A DNA stretch of 64,000 bases from CAJQLB01 sp905479065. GTDB taxonomy: Bacteria; Bacteroidota; Bacteroidia; Flavobacteriales; Flavobacteriaceae. Below, one piece after another: positions 44,064 through 52,654 of this stretch. Location of the stretch: positions 1,178,001 to 1,242,000 of the forward strand of contig OX044364.1 in NCBI GenBank assembly GCA_943846735.1, in the 5' to 3' direction. Below the pieces are notes generated by a model, which was not told the origin of the DNA, searched no databases, and worked only from the letters and a program-made list of their open reading frames with translations. The position numbers were made by a program, and so were the translations under genes. Position 1 is the first letter of the stretch, and every line of letters begins with the position of its first letter.

Positions 44064-44702
44064 TCATAATTTATAAGTTTGAACAGGGAATGCAATGCTT
44101 ACCACTTTTTTTGTGTCAAAAAATTCCTCATCAAAAAAATCAGACAGGTCAGTAATCTTTACATTCTTAAAACTTTTTAGCTCATTCGTTAAATCGCCTC
44201 CCTTTAGATATAAAATTCCATTTCTAAGTTGGTGTTTACTTTTTTCGTTTACTTTATCTTTTACCCAACCCACAAAATCAGGCATTGCTGTAACCGCTCT
44301 ACTCACGACAAAATCGAACTTTTTATTGATATCTTCGGCTCGTTTATGTGACGTTTTTATGTTTGTTAATTCTAAACTCGCTACCACAGCATCAACAACC
44401 TTTATTTTTTTATTAACACTATCTACTAAATAAAACGAGCACTTAGGAAAAAGTATCGCTAAAGGAATTCCGGGAAACCCTCCACCTGTTCCAACATCCA
44501 AAATTGTTGTCCCATCTTTAAACATGACGACCTTTGCTATTCCTAATGAATGTAGTACATGGCGTAAATACAAATCGTTAATATCCTTTCTTGATACAAC
44601 ATTAATTTTAGCATTCCACTCAACATATAAATCAAATAACATACTGAACTGTGTTACTTGTTTACTGGTTAAGTTTGAAAAATATTTAAGAAGTAATTCC
44701 AT
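44064..44702 (-). CDS. rsmG: 16S rRNA (guanine527-N7)-methyltransferase RsmG
   Basis: RsmG (GidB) methylates G527 of 16S rRNA. The 212-residue protein has the SAM-binding block TILDVGTGGGFPGIPLAILFP, the NVVSRKD region (INVVSRKDIN) upstream, and VVSRAVTAMPDFVGWV, all diagnostic. It is a single gene on the minus strand with a -7 box 12 nt upstream of its ATG, divergent from the fatty acid desaturase. It ends 14 nt from the stop of the convergent hydrolase gene without a visible terminator. Confidence 0.97.
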   Translation of the reverse strand: MELLLKYFSNLTSKQVTQFSMLFDLYVEWNAKINVVSRKDINDLYLRHVLHSLGIAKVVMFKDGTTILDVGTGGGFPGIPLAILFPKCSFYLVDSVNKKIKVVDAVVASLELTNIKTSHKRAEDINKKFDFVVSRAVTAMPDFVGWVKDKVNEKSKHQLRNGILYLKGGDLTNELKSFKNVKITDLSDFFDEEFFDTKKVVSIAFPVQTYKL

Positions 44703-44714
44703 CTGTTTTTTTTA

Positions 44715-44722
44715 CAAAATTA
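44715..44722 (-). promoter_or_regulatory. -7 promoter box for rsmG
   Basis: Minus-strand TAATTTTG matches TAnnTTTG and ends 12 nt before the ATG. Confidence 0.45.
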
Positions 44723-44777
44723 ATATTTTCGTTGAATAAAAAATCTGAATGATAAGAATAACAACTAGATAATTATT

Positions 44778-44785
44778 TATCTTTG
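44778..44785 (+). promoter_or_regulatory. -7 promoter box for the fatty acid desaturase
   Basis: TATCTTTG, full consensus, ends 2 nt before the ATG at 44788, the first of three in-frame ATGs. That ATG would be at the predicted +1. Either the mRNA is leaderless or translation starts at 44812 or 44833. Confidence 0.55.
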
Positions 44786-44832
44786 TTATGAACATTCGTT
44801 TTTATTTAGAAATGTTATCAATCGCCAAGAAA

Positions 44833-45927
44833 ATGACAAAGCAAACACTTACTTTTTCCCGAAAAGATTCAGCAAAATTTTTTAGAACACTGAACAAGCG
44901 TGTGAATCAATATTTTAAAGAAAATAATTTAAAGAAAACAGGTAATTGGAAACTTTATTTCAAAGCTCTTATCATGTTTTCTCTACTGTTTGGCCCTCTT
45001 GCAATACTCCTTATATACGACCTACCAACCTATCTGCAAATTACTTGTATGATGATTATTGGTGTAGGAATGGCTGGAGTTGGTATGAATGTTATGCACG
45101 ACGCAAACCATGGTTCATTCTCGAGTAAAAAATGGGTCAATACTATCATGGGAAGTAGTATTCATATTTTAGCCGGTAATGATTATAATTGGAAAGTACA
45201 ACACAATGTCTTACATCACACTTACACCAACATACAAGGTCATGATGAAGACATTGATGCAGGAAGAATTATACGATTTTCTAAGCATGCCAAATGGCAC
45301 AAAATTCACCAGTATCAGAAATATTATGCTTTCCTGTTGTATGGTTTATTGACAGTGAATTGGGCAATTACTACTGATTTTAAGCAGACATATCAATACC
45401 TTAAGAGAAAACTATCTTATGGGAAATTTCCTAATCCAGCTACGCAATGGACAAAACTAATCATTGGTAAAATTCTCTACTATACTGTTTGGGTTGTTTT
45501 ACCGTTGTCTCTCGGCTACACTTGGTGGCAAGTTTTAATAGGTTTCATTATCATGCATTACACAGCAGGAATTATTCTGAGTGTGATATTTCAATTAGCA
45601 CACGTCATGCCCAATACAGAAATGCCACTACCCGATGCACAAGGTAATATGAAAAACACATGGGCCATTCATCAATTATTCACAACTTCAAATTTTTCAC
45701 CAAAAAGTTGGTTAGTTGAATTTTACACAGGAGGTTTAAATAGACAAGTTGAACATCATTTATTCTCGCATATCAGTCACATACACTACAAAAAGATTGC
45801 CCAGATTGTAAAAGAAACTGCGCAAGAATTTAGTTTGCCCTACAACGAATATAATTCGATTTGGAAAGCCATTTCAGAACATTACAGACAATTAAATGTA
45901 CTAGGTCAAAAACCGAGTTTAATCTAA
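44833..45927 (+). CDS. Membrane fatty acid desaturase (acyl-CoA/acyl-lipid type)
   Basis: A di-iron membrane desaturase that introduces a double bond into acyl chains. Taking the ATG at 44833 (MTKQTLTFSRKD) gives 364 residues; the frame also has ATGs at 44788 and 44812. The three histidine boxes are complete: HDANH, HNVLHH and QVEHH (followed by LFSH). Two pairs of hydrophobic segments, around FKALIMFSLLFGPLAIL and the YYTVWVVLPLSLGY region, fit the family topology. It probably controls membrane fluidity in the cold, which is inference. The aminotransferase follows 28 nt later. Confidence 0.92.
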   Translation: MTKQTLTFSRKDSAKFFRTLNKRVNQYFKENNLKKTGNWKLYFKALIMFSLLFGPLAILLIYDLPTYLQITCMMIIGVGMAGVGMNVMHDANHGSFSSKKWVNTIMGSSIHILAGNDYNWKVQHNVLHHTYTNIQGHDEDIDAGRIIRFSKHAKWHKIHQYQKYYAFLLYGLLTVNWAITTDFKQTYQYLKRKLSYGKFPNPATQWTKLIIGKILYYTVWVVLPLSLGYTWWQVLIGFIIMHYTAGIILSVIFQLAHVMPNTEMPLPDAQGNMKNTWAIHQLFTTSNFSPKSWLVEFYTGGLNRQVEHHLFSHISHIHYKKIAQIVKETAQEFSLPYNEYNSIWKAISEHYRQLNVLGQKPSLI

Positions 45928-45955
45928 TCAATTTTAAGTAAATCAAGAAAATTCA

Positions 45956-47140
45956 ATGAGTTCACTTTCAGACAGAGTTTTGAATATGTCAACTTCCGCC
46001 ACACTTGCTATGGCAGCAAAAGCGCGTGAATTGAGAACAAATGGTAAAGATATAATCGGGTTAAGTCTCGGGGAACCTGACTTTAATACACCAGATTTTA
46101 TTAAAAATGCGGCCATTCAAGCAATCAACCAAGATTATAATTCTTACACTCCTGTTGATGGTTATGTAGAATTGAAGGAGGCGATTATCAACAAATTTAA
46201 ACGAGACAATGGTTTACATTACGAACTCCCGCAGATTGTAGTGTCCACAGGAGCTAAACAAGCTTTGGCAAATGTTGCAGCGACCATGATAAACCCTGGA
46301 GATGAAGTTATTTTACCATGCCCTTATTGGGTAAGTTACAACGATATTGTAAAGTTAAATGAAGGTATTCCAGTGGAAGTTAAAACTTCCATAGAAACAG
46401 ATTTTAAAATGACAGCGGCACAGCTCGAATCAGCAATAACGCCAAGGACTAAAATGATTTGGTATAGTTCTCCATGCAATCCGAGTGGCTCTGTATACAG
46501 TAAAGAAGAATTAAGAGCACTTGCAGATGTTTTACAAAAATATCCCAATATTTATGTTGTATCAGATGAAATTTATGAACACATCAATTTTGGTAAAGGA
46601 CACACAAGTATGGCTGAGTTTGAAGACATGTACAACAGAACAATAACTGTCAATGGTGTCTCGAAAGCTTTTGCCATGACCGGGTGGAGAATTGGTTTTA
46701 TTGGTGCTCCTGAAAACATAGCTCGTGCTTGTAACAAAATGCAAGGTCAAATTACTAGTGGCGCAAATTGTATTGCTCAACGAGCTGTTATTACTGCTAT
46801 GGAAGCACCTGCGAGTAAAGTTAAATATATGATTGACGAGTTTAAAATTCGAAGAGATCTAGTCTTGAATTTACTTGCTGGTATTGATGGCTTCAATACA
46901 AACACTCCAGACGGTGCTTTTTATGTGTTTCCAGACATCTCTAGTTATTTTGGCAAAACACTTCGAGGTACAACAATTAATAATGCCACAGATTTTTCTA
47001 TGTATTTATTGGAAGAAGCTCTAGTAGCAACTGTAACAGGAGATGCTTTTGGAAATCCAAACTGTATTAGGATATCTTATGCAGCCTCTCAAGAGCAAAT
47101 AATTGAAGCTATAAATCGTATTAAAAAAGCTGTTAGCTAA
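45956..47140 (+). CDS. aspC: PLP-dependent class I aminotransferase (aspartate aminotransferase type)
   Basis: A 394-residue fold-type I aminotransferase of the I-gamma aspartate aminotransferase group common in Bacteroidota. The PLP lysine is Lys237 in TVNGVSKAFAMTGWRIG. Supporting blocks are GLSLGEPDFNTP, YTPVDGYVELKEAI, SSPCNPSGSVY and VVSDEIYEHINF. The C-terminal RISYAAS carries the carboxylate-binding arginine. It most likely interconverts aspartate and oxaloacetate with glutamate/2-oxoglutarate; prephenate is a possible second substrate in related enzymes. It ends at a strong terminator. Confidence 0.94.
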   Translation: MSSLSDRVLNMSTSATLAMAAKARELRTNGKDIIGLSLGEPDFNTPDFIKNAAIQAINQDYNSYTPVDGYVELKEAIINKFKRDNGLHYELPQIVVSTGAKQALANVAATMINPGDEVILPCPYWVSYNDIVKLNEGIPVEVKTSIETDFKMTAAQLESAITPRTKMIWYSSPCNPSGSVYSKEELRALADVLQKYPNIYVVSDEIYEHINFGKGHTSMAEFEDMYNRTITVNGVSKAFAMTGWRIGFIGAPENIARACNKMQGQITSGANCIAQRAVITAMEAPASKVKYMIDEFKIRRDLVLNLLAGIDGFNTNTPDGAFYVFPDISSYFGKTLRGTTINNATDFSMYLLEEALVATVTGDAFGNPNCIRISYAASQEQIIEAINRIKKAVS

Positions 47141-47162
47141 GGTTTACAAACAGCTTAAATCA

Positions 47163-47200
47163 AGAAAGCCACAACAGACTAATTGTTGTGGCTTTCTTTT
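47163..47200 (+). terminator. Rho-independent terminator after the aminotransferase gene
   Basis: AGAAAGCCACAACA pairs perfectly with TGTTGTGGCTTTCT around a 7-nt loop, followed by T residues, 22 nt after the stop. Confidence 0.92.
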
Positions 47201-47329
47201 TAACTAACTACTACTAAAATGAAAAATTAAGTATTTCATTCAAACCATATCGAAAATAATATGAATTTTACATGTGACTACTAAAAAAATAAAAACTATC
47301 ACATGAAAATATTTATAAACCCTATTACA

Positions 47330-47605
47330 TTATAATATGTAAAATAGTACTGTAATAAGTATGATAGAAACTGCAATAAAAGCAATGATTCTTCTTTTTA
47401 TAATTTGTTCATTCTCATATATCATTCGTTCTTTTAAACGTCTAATTGTATGAAGCTGAGCTTTTGGGAAATCATATTCTGGTTTTCCTTTTGATTTATA
47501 CTTGCCAAATGTTCTTTTAAACTTTTCTCTATTAACATTTCTGCGTAATTTCCTATTGCTCTTAATTACAGCGTTCATTGCTGTCATTGTTCCACTACCT
47601 CCCAT
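47330..47605 (-). CDS. Small basic protein with C-terminal membrane anchor
   Basis: A 91-residue protein of unknown function. The N-terminal 70 residues are strongly basic (KLRRNVNREKFKRTF and KYKSKGKPEYDF), and a single hydrophobic helix ends the protein (about 73-91), so it is probably tail-anchored with the basic part in the cytoplasm. The composition is coding-like and the segment has no competing gene on the other strand. I recall similar short proteins of this design in Flavobacteriia. It lies 134 nt downstream of another small membrane protein on the same strand. Confidence 0.72.
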   Translation of the reverse strand: MGGSGTMTAMNAVIKSNRKLRRNVNREKFKRTFGKYKSKGKPEYDFPKAQLHTIRRLKERMIYENEQIIKRRIIAFIAVSIILITVLFYIL

Positions 47606-47739
47606 AATTTCAAAAAATTTAAGTTGTTAAACCATTAGATAGAATAGTCATGCTACAAGTAACATACTACGTAATTCATAAAAGTGTTTTGAAAATGCTT
47701 AGAAACAACAGTTAAATGTCAGATTAAAATTAATACTAA

Positions 47740-47994
47740 CTATAAAGTAGCAACTATTGCAATAGCAAAAACAGAAAGTTTTAAAATGGCATCTATACTT
47801 AGTGAGTATTGAAATTGTCTACTCTTAATTCGCTGTTTAACTCCAAATACTGAATTTGGGTTTGAATTAAAGAAATTGCCTTGTATTTCTTCTTTGTAGT
47901 TTGATGTTAATATACCTTCGTTTTTAAATACGAAAGATTCTTTTTTCTGTTTAGGTAATGGATCAAAATCCACTTTAGTTAATACTAATTCCAT
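47740..47994 (-). CDS. Small protein with C-terminal membrane anchor
   Basis: An 84-residue protein of unknown function: a polar N-terminal part with DFDPLPKQKKESF and NSVFGVKQRIKSRQFQYS, and one C-terminal hydrophobic segment (about 67-84) that ends the protein. It has the same layout as its downstream neighbour at 47330 but no obvious sequence similarity. No promoter box of full consensus was seen in the 246 bp upstream. It stands between an aminotransferase and the Trk operon, which says little about its role. Confidence 0.68.
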   Translation of the reverse strand: MELVLTKVDFDPLPKQKKESFVFKNEGILTSNYKEEIQGNFFNSNPNSVFGVKQRIKSRQFQYSLSIDAILKLSVFAIAIVATL

Positions 47995-48240
47995 GATTAT
48001 TAATTTGGATTGATGTTATACTTATAAGACTTATAATAAATAAAAATGTTACAGCGAATCGCACACTATTGTTGGAATTCAAACATATAAAGTCATGGGA
48101 AATATTGAAAATATTAATAGTTCGGGAAGTTTAAACTTAAATCATTTTCCTTTCTCATTAAATAGAACAGAAAATGAATATAATAATATATTTAAATAAC
48201 AATGAAATAAACCTAATACAGCTAAAAAGGAATGACATAA
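47995..48240. other. 246-bp intergenic region with a 34-codon open frame
   Basis: Between the small gene at 47740 and trkH, both on the minus strand, I see no terminator or full -7 box. On the plus strand, 48095-48199 reads ATG to TAA for 34 codons (MGNIENINSSGSLNLNHF), Asn-rich and soluble. It could be a small peptide or chance; I do not call it a gene. Confidence 0.3.
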
Positions 48241-49734
48241 CTATCGATTCCTCCAAAAGAAAGGCGTAAACAAAATAAGAACTGTAAAGAGTTCTAAACG
48301 ACCAATAAGCATTAAAAAAGAACACCACCATTTACCAATTGTTGGCATACTGTAAAAATTAGCAGTTGGGCCAAAATCACCTAGTGCTGGTCCAACATTT
48401 CCTAAGCTCGAGGCAGCAACGCCAATAGCCGATTCGAAATCAAGTCCTATCATTGAAAATCCTAAAGCACCAATAATAAAAGAAAGCATGTATAAAATAA
48501 AAAATGCAAGTACATTGAACACAATTTTTTCAGATATGGCTTTTTTATTGTAACGCACTGGTAATATCGCGTTTGGATGTAAGGTTCGCTTAAATTCTAA
48601 AAATCCATTTTTTATCATTAACAGGTGTCGAACGACCTTTACACCACCAGAAGTACTTCCAGAGGAACCTCCTAAAAACATAATACCAAAAAAGAAAACA
48701 AGTAAAAAGGGAGTCCATAATGTGAAATCTGCACTTACAAACCCAGTCGTAGTAACTATAGCCAAGACCTGAAACAAGGCATGACGAAATGAACTTTCAG
48801 CAAGGCCCCACACCATGGGGTGAGCTACCGAAGAGATGTTTGTGTCTGTGTAGAGATAGATAATCACTCCAGCGATAAAGGTAAAAATCAGGATAAATCT
48901 AAAATACAAGTTAAACTCTTCATCTTGAAAAATCTTCTGTACCTTCCCTTTAAACGCAAAATAACTCAAGACAAAATTTGTTCCAGCTAAAAACATAAAC
49001 ATCATAACGATGTACTGAATGATAGGATGTTCATTCCAAAATGCTAAACTGGTATTTTTTGTTGAAAAACCTCCCGTTGATAAAGTACTCATAGAGTGAT
49101 TTATGGCATCAAAAAAAGACATCCCAGCCAAACTCAAAAGTATCGTTTCAGCAGCAGTATAACCAAAATAAATAAGCCAAAGACGCTTTGCCGTATCTGT
49201 TATTCGCGGGTGTAATTTATCAGCACTAGGGCCTGGTGCTTCAGCGGCAAATAATTGCATTCCACCAATGCCAAGTAAGGGTAAGATGGCTATTGCCAGA
49301 ACAATGATACCCATACCACCAATCCAATGAGTTAAACTACGCCAAAACAATACCCCTTTTGGCAATATCTCAATATCATTCAAAATGGTAGATCCAGTTG
49401 TTGTATATCCTGAAATGGTCTCAAAAAAGGCGTTAGAAAAATTTGGTATTGAACCCGTCAAAAGGTAAGGTATTGTTCCTGATAACGCCATGACAAGCCA
49501 CCCAAAAGTAACAACGATATACCCCTCACGTTTACCCATTTCTTTACTTGAACTCCTTGTGATTAACATCACTAACACACCTAAGGTCAATGCTATAAGA
49601 CCAGCGACAGCTATTTGAAACGTCACTCCATCTTTGTAAAAAAAACTCATGAGAGATGCTAAAAGCATGAAACTCCCATTAAACGAGAGCAATAAACCCA
49701 AAAAATGAAAAATAATTTTATAATTCAGTTTCAT
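48241..49734 (-). CDS. trkH: TrkH family potassium uptake protein
   Basis: The membrane pore of a Trk potassium uptake system (497 residues, about ten to twelve helices with four selectivity-loop repeats). Typical blocks are ETISGYTTTGSTIL, the FWRSLTHWIGGMGIIVL segment, STLSTGGFSTKN, VTTTGF and SSGSTSGGVKVVRH. Each TTG/STGG/TTG/GS-type loop contributes a filter glycine. The gene follows trkA by 8 nt, so gate and pore are made together. Uptake is driven by ion gradients and regulated by nucleotide binding to TrkA. Confidence 0.96.
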   Translation of the reverse strand: MKLNYKIIFHFLGLLLSFNGSFMLLASLMSFFYKDGVTFQIAVAGLIALTLGVLVMLITRSSSKEMGKREGYIVVTFGWLVMALSGTIPYLLTGSIPNFSNAFFETISGYTTTGSTILNDIEILPKGVLFWRSLTHWIGGMGIIVLAIAILPLLGIGGMQLFAAEAPGPSADKLHPRITDTAKRLWLIYFGYTAAETILLSLAGMSFFDAINHSMSTLSTGGFSTKNTSLAFWNEHPIIQYIVMMFMFLAGTNFVLSYFAFKGKVQKIFQDEEFNLYFRFILIFTFIAGVIIYLYTDTNISSVAHPMVWGLAESSFRHALFQVLAIVTTTGFVSADFTLWTPFLLVFFFGIMFLGGSSGSTSGGVKVVRHLLMIKNGFLEFKRTLHPNAILPVRYNKKAISEKIVFNVLAFFILYMLSFIIGALGFSMIGLDFESAIGVAASSLGNVGPALGDFGPTANFYSMPTIGKWWCSFLMLIGRLELFTVLILFTPFFWRNR

Positions 49735-49742
49735 TTGTGCTA

Positions 49743-51092
49743 TTAAAAGAAAAAACGTTCTACTTTTTTAATTGATTGAGGCAAACAACAGACTACAATC
49801 CTATCCCCTGAACTAATTTTAAAATCTCCTAGAGCAATTATTCCGTCACCATTTCTAATAATTCCACCAATAATTGCAGATTTTGGGAAATTCAAATTTT
49901 TAATTAATTGATTACAAATTTTAGAAGTTGGCTTGACAATAAACTCTAGTAATTCAGCATTCATACTGTTCAATCGAGTCATTGCAACAACCTCTCCTTT
50001 TCTTATGTAACGAAAAATACTATTTGCAGCCAAAAGCTTTTTATTTATAATAGTATCTATTCCAATGGAATGTGACAACTCGAAATAATCAATGTTTTCA
50101 ACCAATGCTACTGTTTTCTTTACGCCCTTAGATTTGGCCACCAAACAAGACATAATATTCGTTTCAGAATTACCTGTTACTGAGATAAAAGCATCCATAT
50201 CCTGAATATTTTCTTCCTCTAAAAGTTCTACATTTCTACCATCACCATGAAGAACAAGAGCATTTGGTAAGTCATCTGCAAGCTCGAATGCCTTAATTTT
50301 ATCCTTTTCAATAAGTTTGATATTAAATTTATTATCAGATAACCCTTGAGTGGTCTTGTATCCAATTCTACCCCCTCCCAAAATCATAACGTTTTTGATG
50401 TCTGTTCGGACTTTTCCTGTTAATTTACACAGCTCCTCATCCCCTCCCTTGGAGGTCATAAAAACGACACGATCTCCCTCTTTAAGTATGGTATCCCCTC
50501 GAGGTATGATTGTTAAATGTGAACCAAAACGTTGAATTGCAATTGGAATAAAATGAATCTCTGGCATTAATTTAGCAGCCTCTTTAATTGACTTTCCAAC
50601 AAATTTAGCAGTCCGAGATAAATTTAATCCTAACATAGTTAAGGCTCCATCTTCAAAAGCATAGGTGTCATTAAATACGGATTGATTAAGGAGTAATTCA
50701 ATTTCTGAAGCGGCTAAGGATTCGGGTGAAATAAGCTCATCAATACCAAATCTTGTAAAACCAACCTCCTCTTTCATATCAATAAATTCCGTATTTGAAA
50801 TTCTTGCTATAGTTTGCTTTGCTCCAAGTTGTTTTGCCAAGACACAAGCAGTAATATTGGTTGTTTCAGATGATGTCACAGCAATGAACAACGCTGTGCT
50901 CTGAACACGCGATTCATTTAAAATTGAAATAGAGGTGGCATCACCTTTAATCACTTTTATATCCAAATGTGAATCTGCATTAATAAGGCTATCTTTTTTT
51001 GAATCAATGAGCGTAATTTCTTGTGATTCATAGGACAATAATTTCGCTAAATGAAACCCTACTTCACCCGCACCTGCAATAATGATTTTCAT
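49743..51092 (-). CDS. trkA: Trk system potassium transport regulatory subunit TrkA
   Basis: The cytoplasmic gating subunit of the Trk channel, 449 residues. It has two RCK_N nucleotide-binding domains, with loops IIIAGAGEVGFHLAKLL (about 3-19) and VMILGGGRIGYKTTQGL (about 234-250). Each is followed by a TrkA_C domain, the second ending near SGDRIVVCC. Binding of NAD(H)/ATP by this family controls the TrkH pore. A minus-strand TATATTTG box sits 26 nt upstream, so trkA-trkH is a two-gene operon divergent from ubiE. Confidence 0.96.
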   Translation of the reverse strand: MKIIIAGAGEVGFHLAKLLSYESQEITLIDSKKDSLINADSHLDIKVIKGDATSISILNESRVQSTALFIAVTSSETTNITACVLAKQLGAKQTIARISNTEFIDMKEEVGFTRFGIDELISPESLAASEIELLLNQSVFNDTYAFEDGALTMLGLNLSRTAKFVGKSIKEAAKLMPEIHFIPIAIQRFGSHLTIIPRGDTILKEGDRVVFMTSKGGDEELCKLTGKVRTDIKNVMILGGGRIGYKTTQGLSDNKFNIKLIEKDKIKAFELADDLPNALVLHGDGRNVELLEEENIQDMDAFISVTGNSETNIMSCLVAKSKGVKKTVALVENIDYFELSHSIGIDTIINKKLLAANSIFRYIRKGEVVAMTRLNSMNAELLEFIVKPTSKICNQLIKNLNFPKSAIIGGIIRNGDGIIALGDFKISSGDRIVVCCLPQSIKKVERFFF

Positions 51093-51117
51093 GTAATAAG
51101 CATGTTAAAAAGATGTG

Positions 51118-51125
51118 CAAATATA
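51118..51125 (-). promoter_or_regulatory. -7 promoter box for trkA-trkH
   Basis: Minus-strand TATATTTG, a full match, 25 nt upstream of the trkA ATG. Confidence 0.55.
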
Positions 51126-51199
51126 ATTTAATTTTAGGGATTTGTTGTTGAAATCCATTTCTTTGCACCTTATTCTAATCTAGAAGCCTGTTTAAACCA

Positions 51200-51931
51200 A
51201 TGTCTGAGAAAATAACTCCATATAAAGATAGCTCTCTAAGTAAAAAAGAACAAGTCACTCGAATGTTCGATACAATTTCAAAGGAATATGACGGATTAAA
51301 TCGTGTTATATCTTTTGGTATTGATGTGTCTTGGCGAAAAAAAGTAGTCAATTTAATTGGACAAAATGAGCCTAATTCAATCTTAGATATTGCAACTGGC
51401 ACAGGAGATCTTGCTATTAATCTAGCCAAAACATCGGCCCAAAAAATTATAGGTTTTGACATTAGTCCTGGCATGTTGGAAGTTGGAAAACAAAAAATAC
51501 ATGAAAGACAACTAGATAGCAAAATAGATATGGTTTTAGGTGACTCTGAAAAAATGCCTTTTGGTGATGATTCTTTTGATGCTATCACTGTTGCTTTTGG
51601 AATTAGAAATTTTGAAAACTTAGAATCTGGATTAAAAGAGATACTTCGTGTACTAAAGCCAAACGGAACTTTGGTAATTTTAGAAACATCCATACCAACA
51701 AAAACACCGTTTAGGCAAGGCTATGTTTTTTACACAAAATACATATTACCGTTAATCGGAAAATTATTTTCAAAAGACAAAGTTGCTTACTCCTATTTAT
51801 GTGAGTCAGCATCAGTTTTTCCATATGGACAGGCCTTGAACAATATTTTACATAAAATTGGGTTTATAAATACTGAGGCATTGCCACAAACATTCGGTGT
51901 AGCGACCATTTACAAGGCGACAAAAAAATAA
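51200..51931 (+). CDS. ubiE: Demethylmenaquinone methyltransferase (UbiE/MenG)
   Basis: The last step of menaquinone synthesis: SAM-dependent methylation of demethylmenaquinone. The 243-residue protein has MFDTISKEYDGLNRVISFGID, the SAM loop ILDIATGTGDLAI, FDAITVAFGIRNFE and EILRVLKPNGTLVILE, the standard UbiE blocks. Bacteroidota use menaquinone, so this is the MenG function and supplies the quinone for the Na+-NQR encoded in this window. The porT gene follows after 1 nt, an arrangement known in other Flavobacteriia. Confidence 0.97.
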   Translation: MSEKITPYKDSSLSKKEQVTRMFDTISKEYDGLNRVISFGIDVSWRKKVVNLIGQNEPNSILDIATGTGDLAINLAKTSAQKIIGFDISPGMLEVGKQKIHERQLDSKIDMVLGDSEKMPFGDDSFDAITVAFGIRNFENLESGLKEILRVLKPNGTLVILETSIPTKTPFRQGYVFYTKYILPLIGKLFSKDKVAYSYLCESASVFPYGQALNNILHKIGFINTEALPQTFGVATIYKATKK

Positions 51932-51932
51932 T

Positions 51933-52649
51933 ATGAAAAAGTCATTTTTTGTTTTATTATTTTTTGTTTTTTCGCAGTTATCTTTTGCTCAACTTTTTAC
52001 GAAAGAAAAAATAAAAAATCAAGAAAATATTGACAAGATGAAATACTCTTGGGGTTATTATCTTGGATTTAATAACTATGACTTCAATTTTGACTACTAT
52101 TCGGACTTAAAAGATATTCAAGTAGAAAAAACAGTAGGTTTTAATGTGGGATTAATTGGAAATATGCGAATCAATGACAACTTAGATCTGAGACTAGAAC
52201 CAGGTCTCATAATCTCTCGCAGAAACATATCTTATGACGAAAGCTACTTTGAAAACTTAGATTTTAACGATTCTGATTTACTTAGAGAGGTTCGATCTAC
52301 CTACATACATTTTCCTTTGTTATTAAAATTCTCATCAAATCGATTAAATAATATTAAGCCATTTGTTGTTGGTGGTTTCTCTGCAGCTTTAAACCTCTCT
52401 AGCAACGAGGAAAATCCAGATGATAACACTGTGGGACAATTCCGAACGAAACGGGGGATGTTCTTTTATGAAGTAGGAATTGGCATAGATTTATATCTAT
52501 TTTGGTTTAAATTCACACCATCAATTCGAGGAGTTTTTGCCATAAATGATGAGCTTGTTAGAGATAACGACAATCTAAATAGTCCTTGGACCAGCAACAT
52601 ACAAACGATGAAAACCAGAGGGCTTTTCATTAATTTTACTTTTCAGTAA
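51933..52649 (+). CDS. porT: Type IX secretion/gliding protein PorT (SprT)
   Basis: A 238-residue outer-membrane beta-barrel protein required for type IX secretion in Porphyromonas (PorT) and Flavobacterium (SprT). A signal peptide (about 1-20, ending SFAQ) precedes alternating amphipathic strands, and the protein ends in a terminal aromatic strand (FINFTFQ). Recognisable features are YSWGYYLGFNNYDF, LRLEPGLIISRR, THFPLLLKF-like YIHFPLLLKF and FKFTPSIRGVFAINDELV. The position directly after ubiE supports PorT specifically. It converges on the TrmH-family gene with a 5-nt gap. Confidence 0.9.
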   Translation: MKKSFFVLLFFVFSQLSFAQLFTKEKIKNQENIDKMKYSWGYYLGFNNYDFNFDYYSDLKDIQVEKTVGFNVGLIGNMRINDNLDLRLEPGLIISRRNISYDESYFENLDFNDSDLLREVRSTYIHFPLLLKFSSNRLNNIKPFVVGGFSAALNLSSNEENPDDNTVGQFRTKRGMFFYEVGIGIDLYLFWFKFTPSIRGVFAINDELVRDNDNLNSPWTSNIQTMKTRGLFINFTFQ

Positions 52650-52654
52650 ATCTC

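Noticed and set aside
48095..48199. 34-codon plus-strand frame MGNIENINSSG
   Set aside because: Too short, Asn/Leu-rich, with no promoter box; kept only as a note on the gap.
51175..51693. 172-codon minus-strand frame opposite ubiE
   Set aside because: It is antisense to a clear UbiE gene, has a Ser/Pro/Phe-rich composition typical of shadow frames, and matches no family.
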